Below, piece after piece: positions 13,780 through 25,129 of a stretch of DNA of 64,000 bases. Origin of the DNA: Phocoena phocoena (taxonomy: Eukaryota; Chordata; Mammalia; Artiodactyla; Phocoenidae); NCBI RefSeq assembly GCF_963924675.1, contig NW_027077440.1, positions 2,280,501-2,344,500 on the forward strand, in the 5' to 3' direction. Each line of letters opens with the position of its first letter. Position 1 is the first letter of the stretch. Both the position numbers and the translations under genes were made by a program. The notes beneath the pieces were generated by a model. The model did no database searches. It was not told where the DNA came from and worked only from the letters and a program-made list of their open reading frames with translations.

Positions 13780-15523
13780 ACAGTGAAATAGAGAGCAATT
13801 CTTAAATAATTCACTCACGGTATGTGATGCAACTGGGATTGACCACATCTACAGCCAGAGCTGGTTGAGACATAAGGCTGGACACTTCAGACTGATAGCA
13901 TTGGTGAGTTTCGGTGAGCAAATGCAGACCCTTTGAAGTCATACTGCATGGTACCTATTTCATGGGTCCCAACTCTCCAGGTTCAAGGGATTCTTCCTCC
14001 AGCTAAAACATGCATGGGAAACACAGAGTATCGTCCACCGTGTGATTGGGAAACGATTTAAAATGCATCTCAGTTTTCGTATCCTGGTCCTCGGGTTCAA
14101 CATTCCAGATGCTTTACTAACATTCTCCCTGCTTGGAGAGTCAGTGCCTTTAACCTCCTCTTTGGCACAGCTTGCAATTTCTGTGCAAGATGAACAGGAG
14201 TAGGGAGAACCAATGAGAGACTAGCTGTAGGTGTCTGCACGGGCAAATGTAACGCTCATTTCCCACCAGGAAGAGGAATTAAACAAAGGCTCAGTGTGCC
14301 CTGCTGGAAACAGATTAGGGCCTGAAGCAATCCTGCGGTTTTGTGCCCAGCTCATAAGAAAGCGAGTTGAAGAAAGGAGCTCCGGGGCACTGTAATTCAC
14401 AAAACTGCAGAGTTATAAATGACAGCTATCTTCCAAAAGTATATTGAAGTAAGCCTGCAAAGGGGATTTGAAAGCGGGGCAGAATTTCAGGAAAACGATT
14501 GCAGGGGGTAGACTGGAATTGCCCTGAAAGCATAGGAAAAGAGGCAGAACGTCGACAATGATGCACTTGGCGAAAAAGTGCGTATGCGTTTTTTCCTGAA
14601 TATATTCAGGAAAAAACGCATACGCCCTTTTTGGCCAACCAAGCAAGCCTGTAAAGGAAATCTGCACTACAATGAAGTCTCACTGCCCCCTGGGCAAAAG
14701 GGCCATCTGAAAAAAGTGTAAAATCCAGAAAGGTAGGACAGGATATGGAAAACAGGGAGCCATGTTATGCTGACAGGCAGGATGCAAATTGCCAGCAGCC
14801 ACCCTGGAGAAGTGTATGGTGTTTCCTGAAACACGTAAGAAACAAAGCAACACAGCCTATGGCACTTCCACTTATGGTCCTATAGCTTATGGTAATTAAA
14901 ATCAAAAACAGACAGCCACCCCAATATTTGGGACGGCTGTGTTCACAAGAAGCTCGTCTACAGTATCAGGTAAAAATCCCAGAAAGCAAAAAATGGATAA
15001 AGAAGTTGTGACACGTACGTACAATGCAATATCACTCAGCAATGAAATCTGTGTCATCAGGCCCGTAGCGGCATAGTGAGTAGATGCAGGTACGGTGATT
15101 CTACGTGAACTACGTCACACAGAAAAAGAAACATAAGATATCACTAATACACGGAATGTAAACTTGACTACACATGAACTGAATTACAAAACAGAACAGG
15201 GTCTCAAATTTAGAAAACCAACTAGTGCTTGCTTATGGGGAAAGGTGCCTTGGGGTGCTGCATAAAACCAGAGACTGAAATTAGCACAGATAACTTTCCA
15301 TAAGCCAAATATGTAATAGACAAGACCTACTCCTTGCTCAACGAAATGGACCCAACACCACATATTCAACGCCTAGGAATATACCTGACTAGGAAGAATT
15401 TTAAAACCCATGGATATATATGTCTCTGTAAGAGAATCAAGCGTGTTTACAGCGGCCGAAACGCAGCAGTGAAAATCCGATAAATTCCATTATCAAAATA
15501 AATTTCGAAAACAAAACACAAAG
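13780..15523 (+). repeat. Satellite monomer M9 (spans the duplication junction)
   Basis: 1744 bp, type A. Palindrome 14567-14638: the left arm (TTGGCGAAAAAGTGCG) matches M11 and the right arm (CGCATACGCCC) matches M7. The junction between the two copies of the 3,491-bp duplication therefore lies in this palindrome. Confidence 0.95.
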
Positions 15524-17270
15524 ACAGTGAAATAGAGAGCAATTCTTAAATAATTCACTCAGGGCATGTGATGCAACCGGGATTGACCACATCTACACCA
15601 AGAGCTGGTTGAGACATAAGGCTGGACACTTCAGGCGGATAGCATTGGTGAGGTTCGGTGAGTAAATGCATACCCTTTGAAGTCATACTGCTTGGTACCC
15701 ATTCCATGGGTCCTAACACTCCAAGTGCAAGGGATTCTTCCTCCAGCTAAAACATGCATGGGAAACCCTGGGTATCGTCCACCGTGTGATTGGGAAACGA
15801 TTTAAAATGGATGTCAGTTTTCGTATCCTTGTCCTCGGGTTCACCATTCCAGACGCCTTACTAAAACTCTCCCCGCTTGGAGAGTCAGTGCCTTTAACCT
15901 CCTCTTTGGCACAGTTTGCAATTTCTGTGCAAGATGAACAGGAATAGGGAGAACCAATTAGAGACTAGCTGTAGGTGTCTGCACTGGCAAATATAACACT
16001 CATTGCCCACCAGGAAGAGGAATTAAACAAAGGCTCAGTGTGCCCTGCTGGAAACAGATTAGGGCCTGAAGCAATCCTGCGGTTTTTTGCCCAGCTCACA
16101 AGAAAGCGAGTTGAAGAAAGGAGCTCAGGGGCACTGTAATTCACAAACCTGCAGAGTTATAATTGACAGCCATACTCCAAAAATATATTGAAGTAAGCCT
16201 GAGAAGGGGACTTGAAAGCGGGGCAGAATTTCAGGAAAAGGATTGCAGGGGGTAGACTGGAATTGCCCTGAAAGCATAGGAAAAGAGGCACAACGTCGAC
16301 AATGATGCACTTGGACAAAAAGGGCGTATGCGTTTTTTCCTGAATATATTCAGGAAAAAACGCATATGCCCTTTTTGGCCAACCAAGCAAGCCTGTAAAG
16401 GAAATCTGCACTACAATGAAGTCTCACTGCCCCCCGGGCAAAAGGGCCATCTGAAAAAAGTGTAAAATCCAGAAAGTTAGGACAGGATATGGAGAACAGG
16501 GAGCCTTGTTATGCTGATTGGCAGGATGTAAATTGCCAGCAGCCACCCTGGAGAAGTGTATGGTGTTTCCTGAAACACGTAAGAAACAAAGCAACACAGC
16601 CTATGGCACTTCCACTTATGGTCCTATAACTTACGGAAATTAAAATCAAAAACAGACAGCCACCCCAATATTTGGGACGGCTGTGTTCCCAAGAAGCTCG
16701 TCTACAGTATCAGGTAAATATCCCAGAAAGCAAAAAATGGATAAAGAAGTTGTGGCACGTACGTGCAATGCAATATCACTCAGCAATGAAATCTGTGTCA
16801 TCAGGCCCATAGCGGCATAGTGAATGGATGCAGTTACGGTGATTCTACGTGAACTAGGTCACACAGAAAAAGAAACATCATAAGATATCACTAATACACG
16901 GAATGTAAACTTGACTACACATGAACTGAATTACAAAACAGAACAGGGTCTCAAATTTAGAAAACCAACTAGTGCTTGCTTATGGGGAAAGGTGCCTTGG
17001 GGTGCTGCATAAAACCAGAGACTGAAATTAGCACAGATAACTTTCCATAAGCCAAATATGTAATAGACAAGGCCTACTCCTTGCTCAACGAAATGGACGC
17101 AACACCACATATTCAACGCCTAGGAATATACCTGACTAGGAAGAATCTTAAAACCCATGGATATATATGTCTCCGTAAGAGAATCAAGCGTGTGTACAGC
17201 GGCCGAAATGGAGCAGTGAAAATCCGATAAATCCCATTATCATAATAAATTTCGAAAACAAAACACAAAG
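15524..17270 (+). repeat. Satellite monomer M10
   Basis: 1747 bp, type A. Second copy of M8; palindrome 16311-16382 carries the same TTGGAC and GCATATGCC changes. Confidence 0.95.
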
Positions 17271-19017
17271 ACAGTGAAATAGAGAGCAATTCTTAAATAA
17301 TTCACTCACGGTATGTGATGCAACTGGGATTGACCACATCTACAGCCAGAGCTGGTTGAGACATAAGGCTGGACACTTCAGACTGATAGCATTGGTGAGT
17401 TTCGGTGAGCAAATGCAGACCCTTTGAAGTCATACTGCATGGTACCTATTTCATGGGTCCCAACTCTCCAGGTTCAAGGGATTCTTCCTCCAGCTAAAAC
17501 ATGCATGGGAAACACAGAGTATCGTCCACCGTGTGATTGGGAAACGATTTAAAATGCATCTCAGTTTTCGTATCCTGGTCCTCGGGTTCACCATTCCAGA
17601 TGCTTTACTAACATTCTCCCTGCTTGGAGAGTCAGTGCCTTTAACCTCCTCTTTGGCACAGCTTGCAATTTCTGTGCAAGATGAACAGGAGTAGGGAGAA
17701 CCAATGAGAGACTAGCTGTAGGTGTCTGCACGGGCAAATGTAACGCTCATTTCCCACCAGGAAGAGGAATTAAACAAAGGCTCAGTGTGCCCTGCTGGAA
17801 ACAGATTAGGGCCTGAAGCAATCCTGCGGTTTTGTGCCCAGCTCATAAGAAAGCGAGTTGAAGAAAGGAGCTCCGGGGCACTGTAATTCACAAAACTGCA
17901 GAGTTATAAATGACAGCTATCTTCCAAAAGTATATTGAAGTAAGCCTGCAAAGGGGATTTGAAAGCGGGGCAGAATTTCAGGAAAACGATTGCAGGGGGT
18001 AGACTGGAATTGCCCTGAAAGCATAGGAAAAGAGGCAGAACGTCGACAATGATGCACTTGGCGAAAAAGTGCGTATGCGTTTTTTCCTGAATATATTCAG
18101 GAAAAAACGCATACGCACTTTTTGGCCAACCAAGCAAGCCTGTAAAGGAAATCTGCACTACAATGAAATCTCACAGCCCCCAGGGCAAAAGGCCCATCTG
18201 AAAATAGTGTAAAATCCAGAAAGGTAGGACAGGATATGGAGAACAGGGAGCCTTGTTATGCTGATTGGCAGGATGTAAATTGCCAGCAGCCACCCTGGAG
18301 AAGTGTATGGTGTTTCCTGAAACACGTAAGACACAAAGCAACACAGCCTATGGCACTTCCACTTATGGTCCTATAGCTTACAGAAATTAAAATCAGAAAC
18401 AGACAGCCACCCCAATATTTGGGACGGCTGTGTTCACAAGAAGCTCGTCTACAGTATCAGGTAAATATCCCAGAAAGCAAAAAATGGATAAAGAAGTTGT
18501 GGCACGTACGTACAATGCAATATCACTCAGCAATGAAATCTGTGTCATCAGGCCCGTAGCGGCATAGTGAGTGGATGCAGGTACGGTGATTCTACGTGAA
18601 CTACGTCACACAGAAAAAGAAACATCATAAGATATCACTAATACACGGAATGTAAACTTGACTACACATGAACTGAATTACAAAACAGAACAGGGTCTCA
18701 AATTTAGAAAACCAACTAGTGCTTGCTTATGGGGAAAGGTGCGTTGGGGTGCTGCATAAAACCAGAAACTGAAATTAGCACAGATAACTTTCCATAAGCC
18801 AACTATGTAATAGACAAGACCTACTCCTTGCTCAATGAAATGGACCCAACACCACATATTCAACGCCTAGGAATATACCTGACTAGGAAGAATCTTAAAA
18901 CCCATGGATATATATGTCTCCGTAAGAGAATCAAGCGTGTGTACAGCGGCTGAAACGCAGTAGTGAAAATCCGATAAATCCCATTATCAAAATAAATTTC
19001 AAAAACAAAACACAAAG
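17271..19017 (+). repeat. Satellite monomer M11 (end of the duplication)
   Basis: 1747 bp, type A. Palindrome 18058-18129 has GTGCG in the left arm and the matching CGCAC in the right arm, so that change is compensated; only TTGGCG stays unpaired. After the palindrome it diverges from M9 (CACAGCCCCCAGGG). Confidence 0.95.
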
Positions 19018-20765
19018 AGAGTGAAATAGAGAGCAATTCTTAAATAATTCACTCAGGGCATGTGATGCAACCGGGATTGACCACATCTACACCCAGAGCT
19101 GGTTGAGACATAAGGCTGGACACTTCAGGCTGATAGCATTGGTGAGTTTAGGTGAGCAAATGCAGACCCTTTGAAGTCATACTGCATGGTACCCATTCCA
19201 TGGGTCCCAACTCTCCAGGTTCAAGGGATTCTTCCTCCAGCTAAAACATGCATGGGAAACCCAGAGTATCGTCCACCGTGTGATTGGGAAACGATTTAAA
19301 ATGCATCTCAGTTTTCGTATCCTGGTCCTCGGGTTCACCATTCCAGATGCTTTACTAACACTCTCCCCGCTTGGAGAGTCAGTGCCTTTAACCTCCGCTT
19401 TGGCACAGCTTGCAATTTCTGTGCAAGATGAACAGGAATAGGGAGAAACAATGAGAAACTAGCTCTAGGTGTCAGCACTGGCAAATGTAACGCTCATTGC
19501 CTACCAGGAAGAGGAATTAAACAAAGGCTCAGTGTGCCCTGCTGGAAACAGATTAGGGCCTGAAGCAATCCTGCGGTTTTGTGCCCAGCTCACAAGAAAG
19601 CGAGTTGAAGAAAGGAGCTCAGGGGCACTGTAATTCACAAACCTGCAGAGTTATAAATGACAGCTATCCTCCAAAAATATATTGAAGTAAGCCTGCGAAG
19701 GGGACTTGAAAGTGGGGCAGAATTTCAGGAAAACGATTGCAGGGGGTAGACTGGAATTGCCCTGAAAGCATAGGAAAAGAGGCAGAACGTCGACAATGAT
19801 GCACTTGGCCAAAAAGGGCGTATGCGTTTTTTCCTTAATATATTCAGGAAAAAACGCATACGCCATTTTTGGCCAACCAGGCAAGCCTGTAAAGGAAATC
19901 TGCCCTACAATGAAATCTCACTGCCCCCCCGGGCAAAAGGGCCATCTGAAAAAAGTGTAAAATCCAGAAAGTTAGGACTGGATATGGAGAACAGGGAGCC
20001 TTGTTATGCTGATTGGCAGGATGTAAATTGTGAACAGCCAGCCTGGAGAAATGTATGGTGTTTCCTGAAACACGTAAGAAATAAAGCAACACAGCCTATG
20101 GCAATTGCACTTATGGGCCTATTGCTTAGGGAAATTAAAATCAAAAACAGAGAGCCCCCCCAAAATTTGGGACGGCTGTGTTCCCAAGTAGCTCGTCTAC
20201 AGAACCAGGTAAATATCCCAGAAAGCAAAAAATGGATAAAGAAGTTGTGGCACGTACGTGCAATGCAATATCACTCAGCAATGAAATCTGTGTCATCAGG
20301 CCCATAGCGGCATAGTGAGTGGATGCAGGTAAGGTGATTATTCGTGAACTACGTCACACAGAAAAAGAAACATCATAAGATATCACTAATACACGGAATG
20401 TAAACTTGACTACACATGAACTGAATTACAAAACAGAACAGGGTCTCAAATTTAGAAAACCAACTAGTGCTTGCTTATGGGGAAAGGTGCCTTGGGGTGC
20501 TGCAAAAAACCAGAGACTGAAATTAGCACAGATAGCATTCCATAAGCCAAATATGTAATAGACAAGACCTACTCCTTGCTCAACGAATGGGACTCAACAC
20601 CACATCTTCAACACCTAGGAATATACCTGACTAGGAAGAATCTTAAAACCCATGGATTTATATGTCTCCGTAAGAGAATCAAGCGTGTGTACTGCGGCAT
20701 AAACGCAGCAGTGAAAATCCGATAAATTCCATTATCAAAATAAATTTCAAAAACAAAACACAAAG
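19018..20765 (+). repeat. Satellite monomer M12 (type B)
   Basis: 1748 bp. First type B unit: TATTGC replaces the TATAGC stop. Palindrome 19805-19876 has a central change (CCTTAATA) and GCCATTTTT. The phase motif has one base changed (AGAGTGAAATAG). Confidence 0.95.
19822..20307 (+). pseudogene. LINE-1 ORF2-frame relic in M12 (161 codons, longest)
   Basis: The frame opens with ATG inside the palindrome's left arm, reads through the palindrome (MRFFLNIFRKKRIRHFWP) and continues into the ORF2-derived region to the TAG at 20,305. The C-terminal part has WIKKLWHVRAMQYHSAMKS, co-linear with WIKKMWHIYTMEYYSALKR of the LINE-1 at 39,097-39,309. Twenty-six residues up to that WIKK align without a gap. 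It lacks every catalytic ORF2 domain. I infer a fossil frame kept open by chance or by homogenisation; nothing here shows translation. Confidence 0.7.
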
Positions 20766-22513
20766 ACAGTGAAATAGAGAGCAATTCTTAAATAATTCAC
20801 TCAGGGCATGTGATGCAACCGGGATTTAACACATCTACACCCAGAGCTGGTTGAGACATAAGGCTGGACACTTCAGGCTGATAGCATTGGTGAGTTTCGG
20901 TGAGCAAATGCAGACCCTTTGAAGTCATACTGCATGGTACCCATTCCATGGGTCCCAACTCTCCAGGTTCAAGGGATTCTTCCACCAGCTAAAACATGCA
21001 TGGGAAACCCAGAGTATGGTCCACCGTGTGATTGGGAAACGATTTAAAATGCATCTCAGTTTTCGTATCCTAGTCCTCGGGTTCACCATTCCAGATGCTT
21101 TACTAACACTCTCCCCACTTGGAGAGTCAGTGCCTTTAACCTCCTGTTTGGCACAGCTTGCAATTTCTGTGCAAGATGAACAGGAATAGGGAGAACCAAT
21201 GAGAGACTAGCTGTAGGTGTCTGCACGGGCAAATGTAACGCTCATTGCCCACCAGGAAGAGGAATTAAACAAAGGCTCAGTGTGCCCTGCTGGAAACAGA
21301 TTAGGGCCTGAAGCAATCCTGCGGTTTTGTGCCCAGCTAACAAGAAAGCGAGTTGAAGAAAGGAGCTCAGGGGCACTGTAATTCACAAACCTGCAGAGTT
21401 ATAAATGACAGCTATCTTCCAAAAATATATTGAAATAAGCCTGCGAATGGGACTTGAAAGCGGGGCAGAATTTCAGGAAAACGATTGCAGGGGGTAGACT
21501 GGAATTGCCCTGAAAGCATAGGAAAAGAGGCAGAACGTCGACAATGATGCACTTGGCCAAAAAGGGCGTATGCGTTTTTTCCTGAATATATTCAGGAAAA
21601 AACGCATACGCCCTTTTTGGCCAACCAGGCAAGCCTGTAAAGGAAATCTGCCCTACAATGAAATCTCACAGCCCCCCCGGGCAAAAGGGCCATCTGAAAA
21701 AAGTGTAAAATCCAGAAAGGTAGGACAGTATATGGAGAACAGGGAGCCTTGTTATGCTGATTGGCAGGATGTAAATTGTGAACAGCCACCCTGGAGAAGT
21801 GTATGGTGTTTCCTGAAACACGTAAGAAATAAAGCAACACAGCCTATGGCAATTGCAATTATGGGCCTATTGCTTAGGGAAATTAAAATCAAAAACAGAG
21901 AGCCACCCCAAAGTTTGGGACGGCTGTGTTCCCAAGAAGCTCATCTACAGAACTAGGTAAATATCCCAGAAAGCAAAAAATGGATAAAGAAGTTGTGGCA
22001 CGTACCTGCAATGCAATATCACTCAGCAATGAAATCTGTGTCATCAGGCCCGTAGCGGCATAGTGAGTGGATGCAGGTACGGTGATTCTACGTGAACTAC
22101 GTCACACAGAAAAAGAAACATCATAAGATATCACTAATACACGGAATGTAAACTTGACTACACATGAACTGAATTACAAAACAGAAAAGGGTCTCAAATT
22201 TAGAAAACCAACTAGTGCTTGCTTATGGGGAAAGGTGCCTTGGGGTGCTGCATAAAACCAGAGACTGAAATTAGCACAGATAGCTTTCCATAAGCCAAAT
22301 ATGTAATAGACAAGACCTACTCCTTGCTCAACGAAATGGACTCAACACCACATATTCAATGCCTAGGAATATACCTGACTAGGAAGAATCTTAAAACCCA
22401 TGGATTTATATGTCTCCGTAAGAGAATCAAGCGTGTGTACAGCGGCATAAACGCAGCAGTGAAAATCCGATAAATTCCATTATCAAAATAAATTTCAAAA
22501 ACAAAACACAAAG
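20766..22513 (+). repeat. Satellite monomer M13 (type B)
   Basis: 1748 bp, most like M12. Palindrome 21553-21624 is perfect. The ORF2-derived frame ends early at AACTAG (about 21,954). Confidence 0.95.
21570..21956 (+). pseudogene. LINE-1 ORF2-frame relic in M13 (128 codons)
   Basis: Same start in the palindrome as in M12, but AACTAG at 21,951-21,956 stops it before the WIKK motif. Confidence 0.6.
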
Positions 22514-24258
22514 ACAGTGAAATAGAGAGCAATTCTTAAATAATTCACTCAGGGCATGTGATGCAACCGGGATTGACCACATCTACACCCAGAGCTGGTT
22601 GAGTCATAAGGCTGGACACTTCAGGCTGATAGCATTGGTGAGTTTCGGTGAGCAAATGCAGACCCTTTGAAGTCATACTGCATGGTACCCATTCCATGGG
22701 TCCCAACTCTCCAGGTTCAAAGGATTCTTCCACCAGCTAAAACATGCATGGGAAACCCAGAGTATCGTCCACCGTGTGATTGGGAAACGATTTAAAATGC
22801 ATCTCAGTTTTCGTATCCTGGTCCTCGGGTTCACCATTCCAGATGCTTTACTAACACTCTCCCCGCTTGGAGAGTCAGTGCCTTTAACCTCCTGTTTGGC
22901 ACAGCTTGCAATTTCTGTGCAAGATGAACAGGAATAGGGAGAACCAATGAGAGACTAGATGTAGGTGTCTGCACGGGCATATGTAACGCTCATTGCCCAC
23001 CAGGAAGAGGAATTAAACAAAGGCTCAGTGTGCCCTGCTGGAAACAGATTACGGCCTGAAGCAATCCTGCGGTTTTGTGCCCAGCTCACAAATAGCGAGT
23101 TGAAGAAAGGAGCTCAGGGGCACTGTAATTCACAAACCTGCAGAGTTATAAATGACAGCTATCCTCCAAAAATATATTGAAGTAAGCCTGCGAAGGGGAC
23201 TTGAAAGCGGGGCAGAATTTCAGGAAAACGATTGCAGGGGTAGACTGGAATTGCCCTGAAAGCATAGGAAAAGAAGCACAACGTCGACAATGATGCACTT
23301 GGCCAAAAAGGGCGTATGCGTTTTTTCCTGAATATATTCAGGAAAAAACTCATACGCCCTTTTTGGCCAAACAAGCAAGCCTGTAAAGGAAATCTGCACT
23401 ACAATGAAGTCTCAATTCTCCCCGAGCAAAAGGGCCATCTGAAAAAAGTGTAAAATCCAGAAAGGTAGGACAGGATATGCAGAAGAGGGAGCCTTGTTAT
23501 GCTGATTGGCAGGATGTAAATTGCCAGCAGCCACCCTGGAGAATTGTATGGTGTTTCCTGAAACATGTAAGAAACAAAGCAACACAGCCTATGGCACTTG
23601 AATTTATGGTCCTATAGCTTACGGAAATTAAAATCAAAAACAGACAGCCACCCCAATATTTGGGATGGCTGTGTTCACAAGAAGCTCGTCTACAGTATCA
23701 GGTAAATATCCCAGAAAGCAAAAAATGGATAAAGAAGTTGTGGCACGTACTTACAATGCAGTATCCCTCATCAATGAAATCTGTGTCATCAGGCCCGTAG
23801 CGGCATAGTGAATGGATGCAGGTACGGTGATTCTACGTGAACTACGTCACACAGAAAAAGAAACATCATAAGATATCACTAATACACGGAATATAAACTT
23901 GACTACACATGAACTGAATTACAAAACAGAACAGGGTCTCAAATTTAGAAAACCAACTAGTGCTTGCTTATGGGGAAAGGTGCCTTGGGGTGCTGCATAA
24001 ATCCAGAGACTGAAATTAGCACAGATAACATTCCATAAGCCAAATATGTAATAGACAAGACCTACTCCTTGCTCAACGAAATGGACTCAACACCACATAT
24101 TCAACGCCTAGGTATATACATGACTAGGAAGAATCTTAAAACCCATGGATATATATGTCTCCGTAAGAGAATCAAGCGTGTGTACAGCGGCCGAATCGCA
24201 GCAGTGAAAATCCGATAAATCCCATTATCAAAATAAATTTCGAAAACAAAACACAAAG
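22514..24258 (+). repeat. Satellite monomer M14 (type A)
   Basis: 1745 bp. Palindrome 23299-23370 with one mismatch (ACTCATACG). The start is M13-like (CCACCAGC), the ORF2-derived part is type A. Confidence 0.95.
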
Positions 24259-25045
24259 ACAGTGAAATAGAGAGCAATTCTTAAATAATTCACTCAGGGC
24301 ATGTGATGCAACCGGGATTGACCACATCTACACCCAGAGCTGGTTGAGACATAAGGCTGGACACTTCAGACTGATAGCATTGGTGAGTTTCGGTGAGCAA
24401 ATGCAGACCCTTTGAAGTCATACTGCATGGTACCCATTCCATGGGTCCCAACTCTCCAGGTTCAAGGGATTCTTCCTCCAGCTAAAACATGCATGGGAAA
24501 CCCAGAGTATCGTCCACCGTGTGATTGGGAAACGATTTAAAATGCATCTCAGTTTTCGTATCCTGGTCCTCGGGTTCACCATTCCAGATGCTTTACTAAC
24601 ACTCTCTCCGCTTGGAGAGTCAGTGCCTTTAACCTCCTCTTTGGCACAGCTTGCAATTTCTGTGCAAGATGAACAGGAATAGGGAGAACCAATGAGAGAC
24701 TAGCTATAGGTGTCAGCACGGGCAAAAGTAACGCTCATTTCCCACAAGGAAGAGGAATTAACCAAAGGCTCAGCGTGCCCTGCTGGAAACAGATTAGGGC
24801 CTGAAGCAATCCTGCGGTTTTGTGCCCAGCTCACAAGAAAGCGAGTTGAAGAAAGGAGCTCAGGGGCACTGTAATTCACAAACCTGCAGAGTTATAAATG
24901 ACAGCTATCCTCCAAAAATATATTGAAGTAAGCCTGCGAAGGGGACTTGAAAGCGGGGCAGAATTTCAGGAAAACGATTGCAGGGGGTAGACTGGAATTG
25001 CCCTGAAAGCATAGGAAAAGAGGCAGAACGTCGACAATGATGCAC
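24259..25045. other. Reference monomer (M15), segment 1: unique ~787 bp of unknown origin
   Basis: In the monomer used here as reference, this is the part lying between the A-rich LINE-1-like tail of the previous unit and the palindrome. I do not recognise its origin. It contains internal dyads such as CCCCGCTTGGAGAGTCAG-like sequence and no convincing ORF, tRNA promoter box or SINE structure. The same segment is present in every complete monomer. Confidence 0.7.
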
Positions 25046-25117
25046 TTGGCCAAAAAGGGCGTATGCGTTTTTTCCTGAATATATTCAGGAAAAAACGCAT
25101 ACGCCCTTTTTGGCCAA
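25046..25117. repeat. Reference 72-bp perfect palindrome of the satellite monomer (mariner-MITE-like)
   Basis: Two 36-base arms meet with no spacer. The left arm starts TTGGCCAAAAAGGGCGTATG and the right arm is its exact reverse complement, ending CTTTTTGGCCAA. The centre is TGAATATATTCA. Every monomer carries a copy at the same phase; M7, M13, M15 and M20 are perfect, the others have one to a few arm mismatches. The TTGGCCAAAAAG terminus and palindromic form resemble the short non-autonomous mariner elements of cetartiodactyls, whose ends I remember as GGTTGGCCAAAAAGTTCG. In the old monomer M22 the left arm reads CCAAAAAGTTCGGATGC, closer to that mariner end. A transcript would fold into one 36-bp hairpin. 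Confidence 0.9.
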
Positions 25118-25129
25118 CCAAGCAAGCCT

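Larger units (their letters stand above)
11089..18070. repeat. Recent two-monomer (3,491-bp) tandem duplication
   Basis: 11,089-14,579 and 14,580-18,070 are nearly identical. The only difference I noticed while comparing most of the two copies by eye is A at 14,100 against C at 17,591. Private variants such as the 3-bp deletion near 11,636 and 15,127, CAGGCGGATAGC and CCAAGTGCAAGG recur at exactly 3,491 bp. Confidence 0.93.

Noticed and set aside
16931..17116. Recurring 61-codon minus-strand frame (MNMWCWVHFVEQGVGL...)
   Set aside because: Antisense to the LINE-1-like 3'UTR part of the monomer; a phase-locked by-product with no start context or domain.
24559..24580. CENP-B box in the satellite (TTCGTATCC ... 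CTCGGG)
   Set aside because: TTCG and CGGG are present but 12 bases apart; the box needs NTTCGNNNNANNCGGGN with seven. I found no match to that spacing in the consensus monomer.
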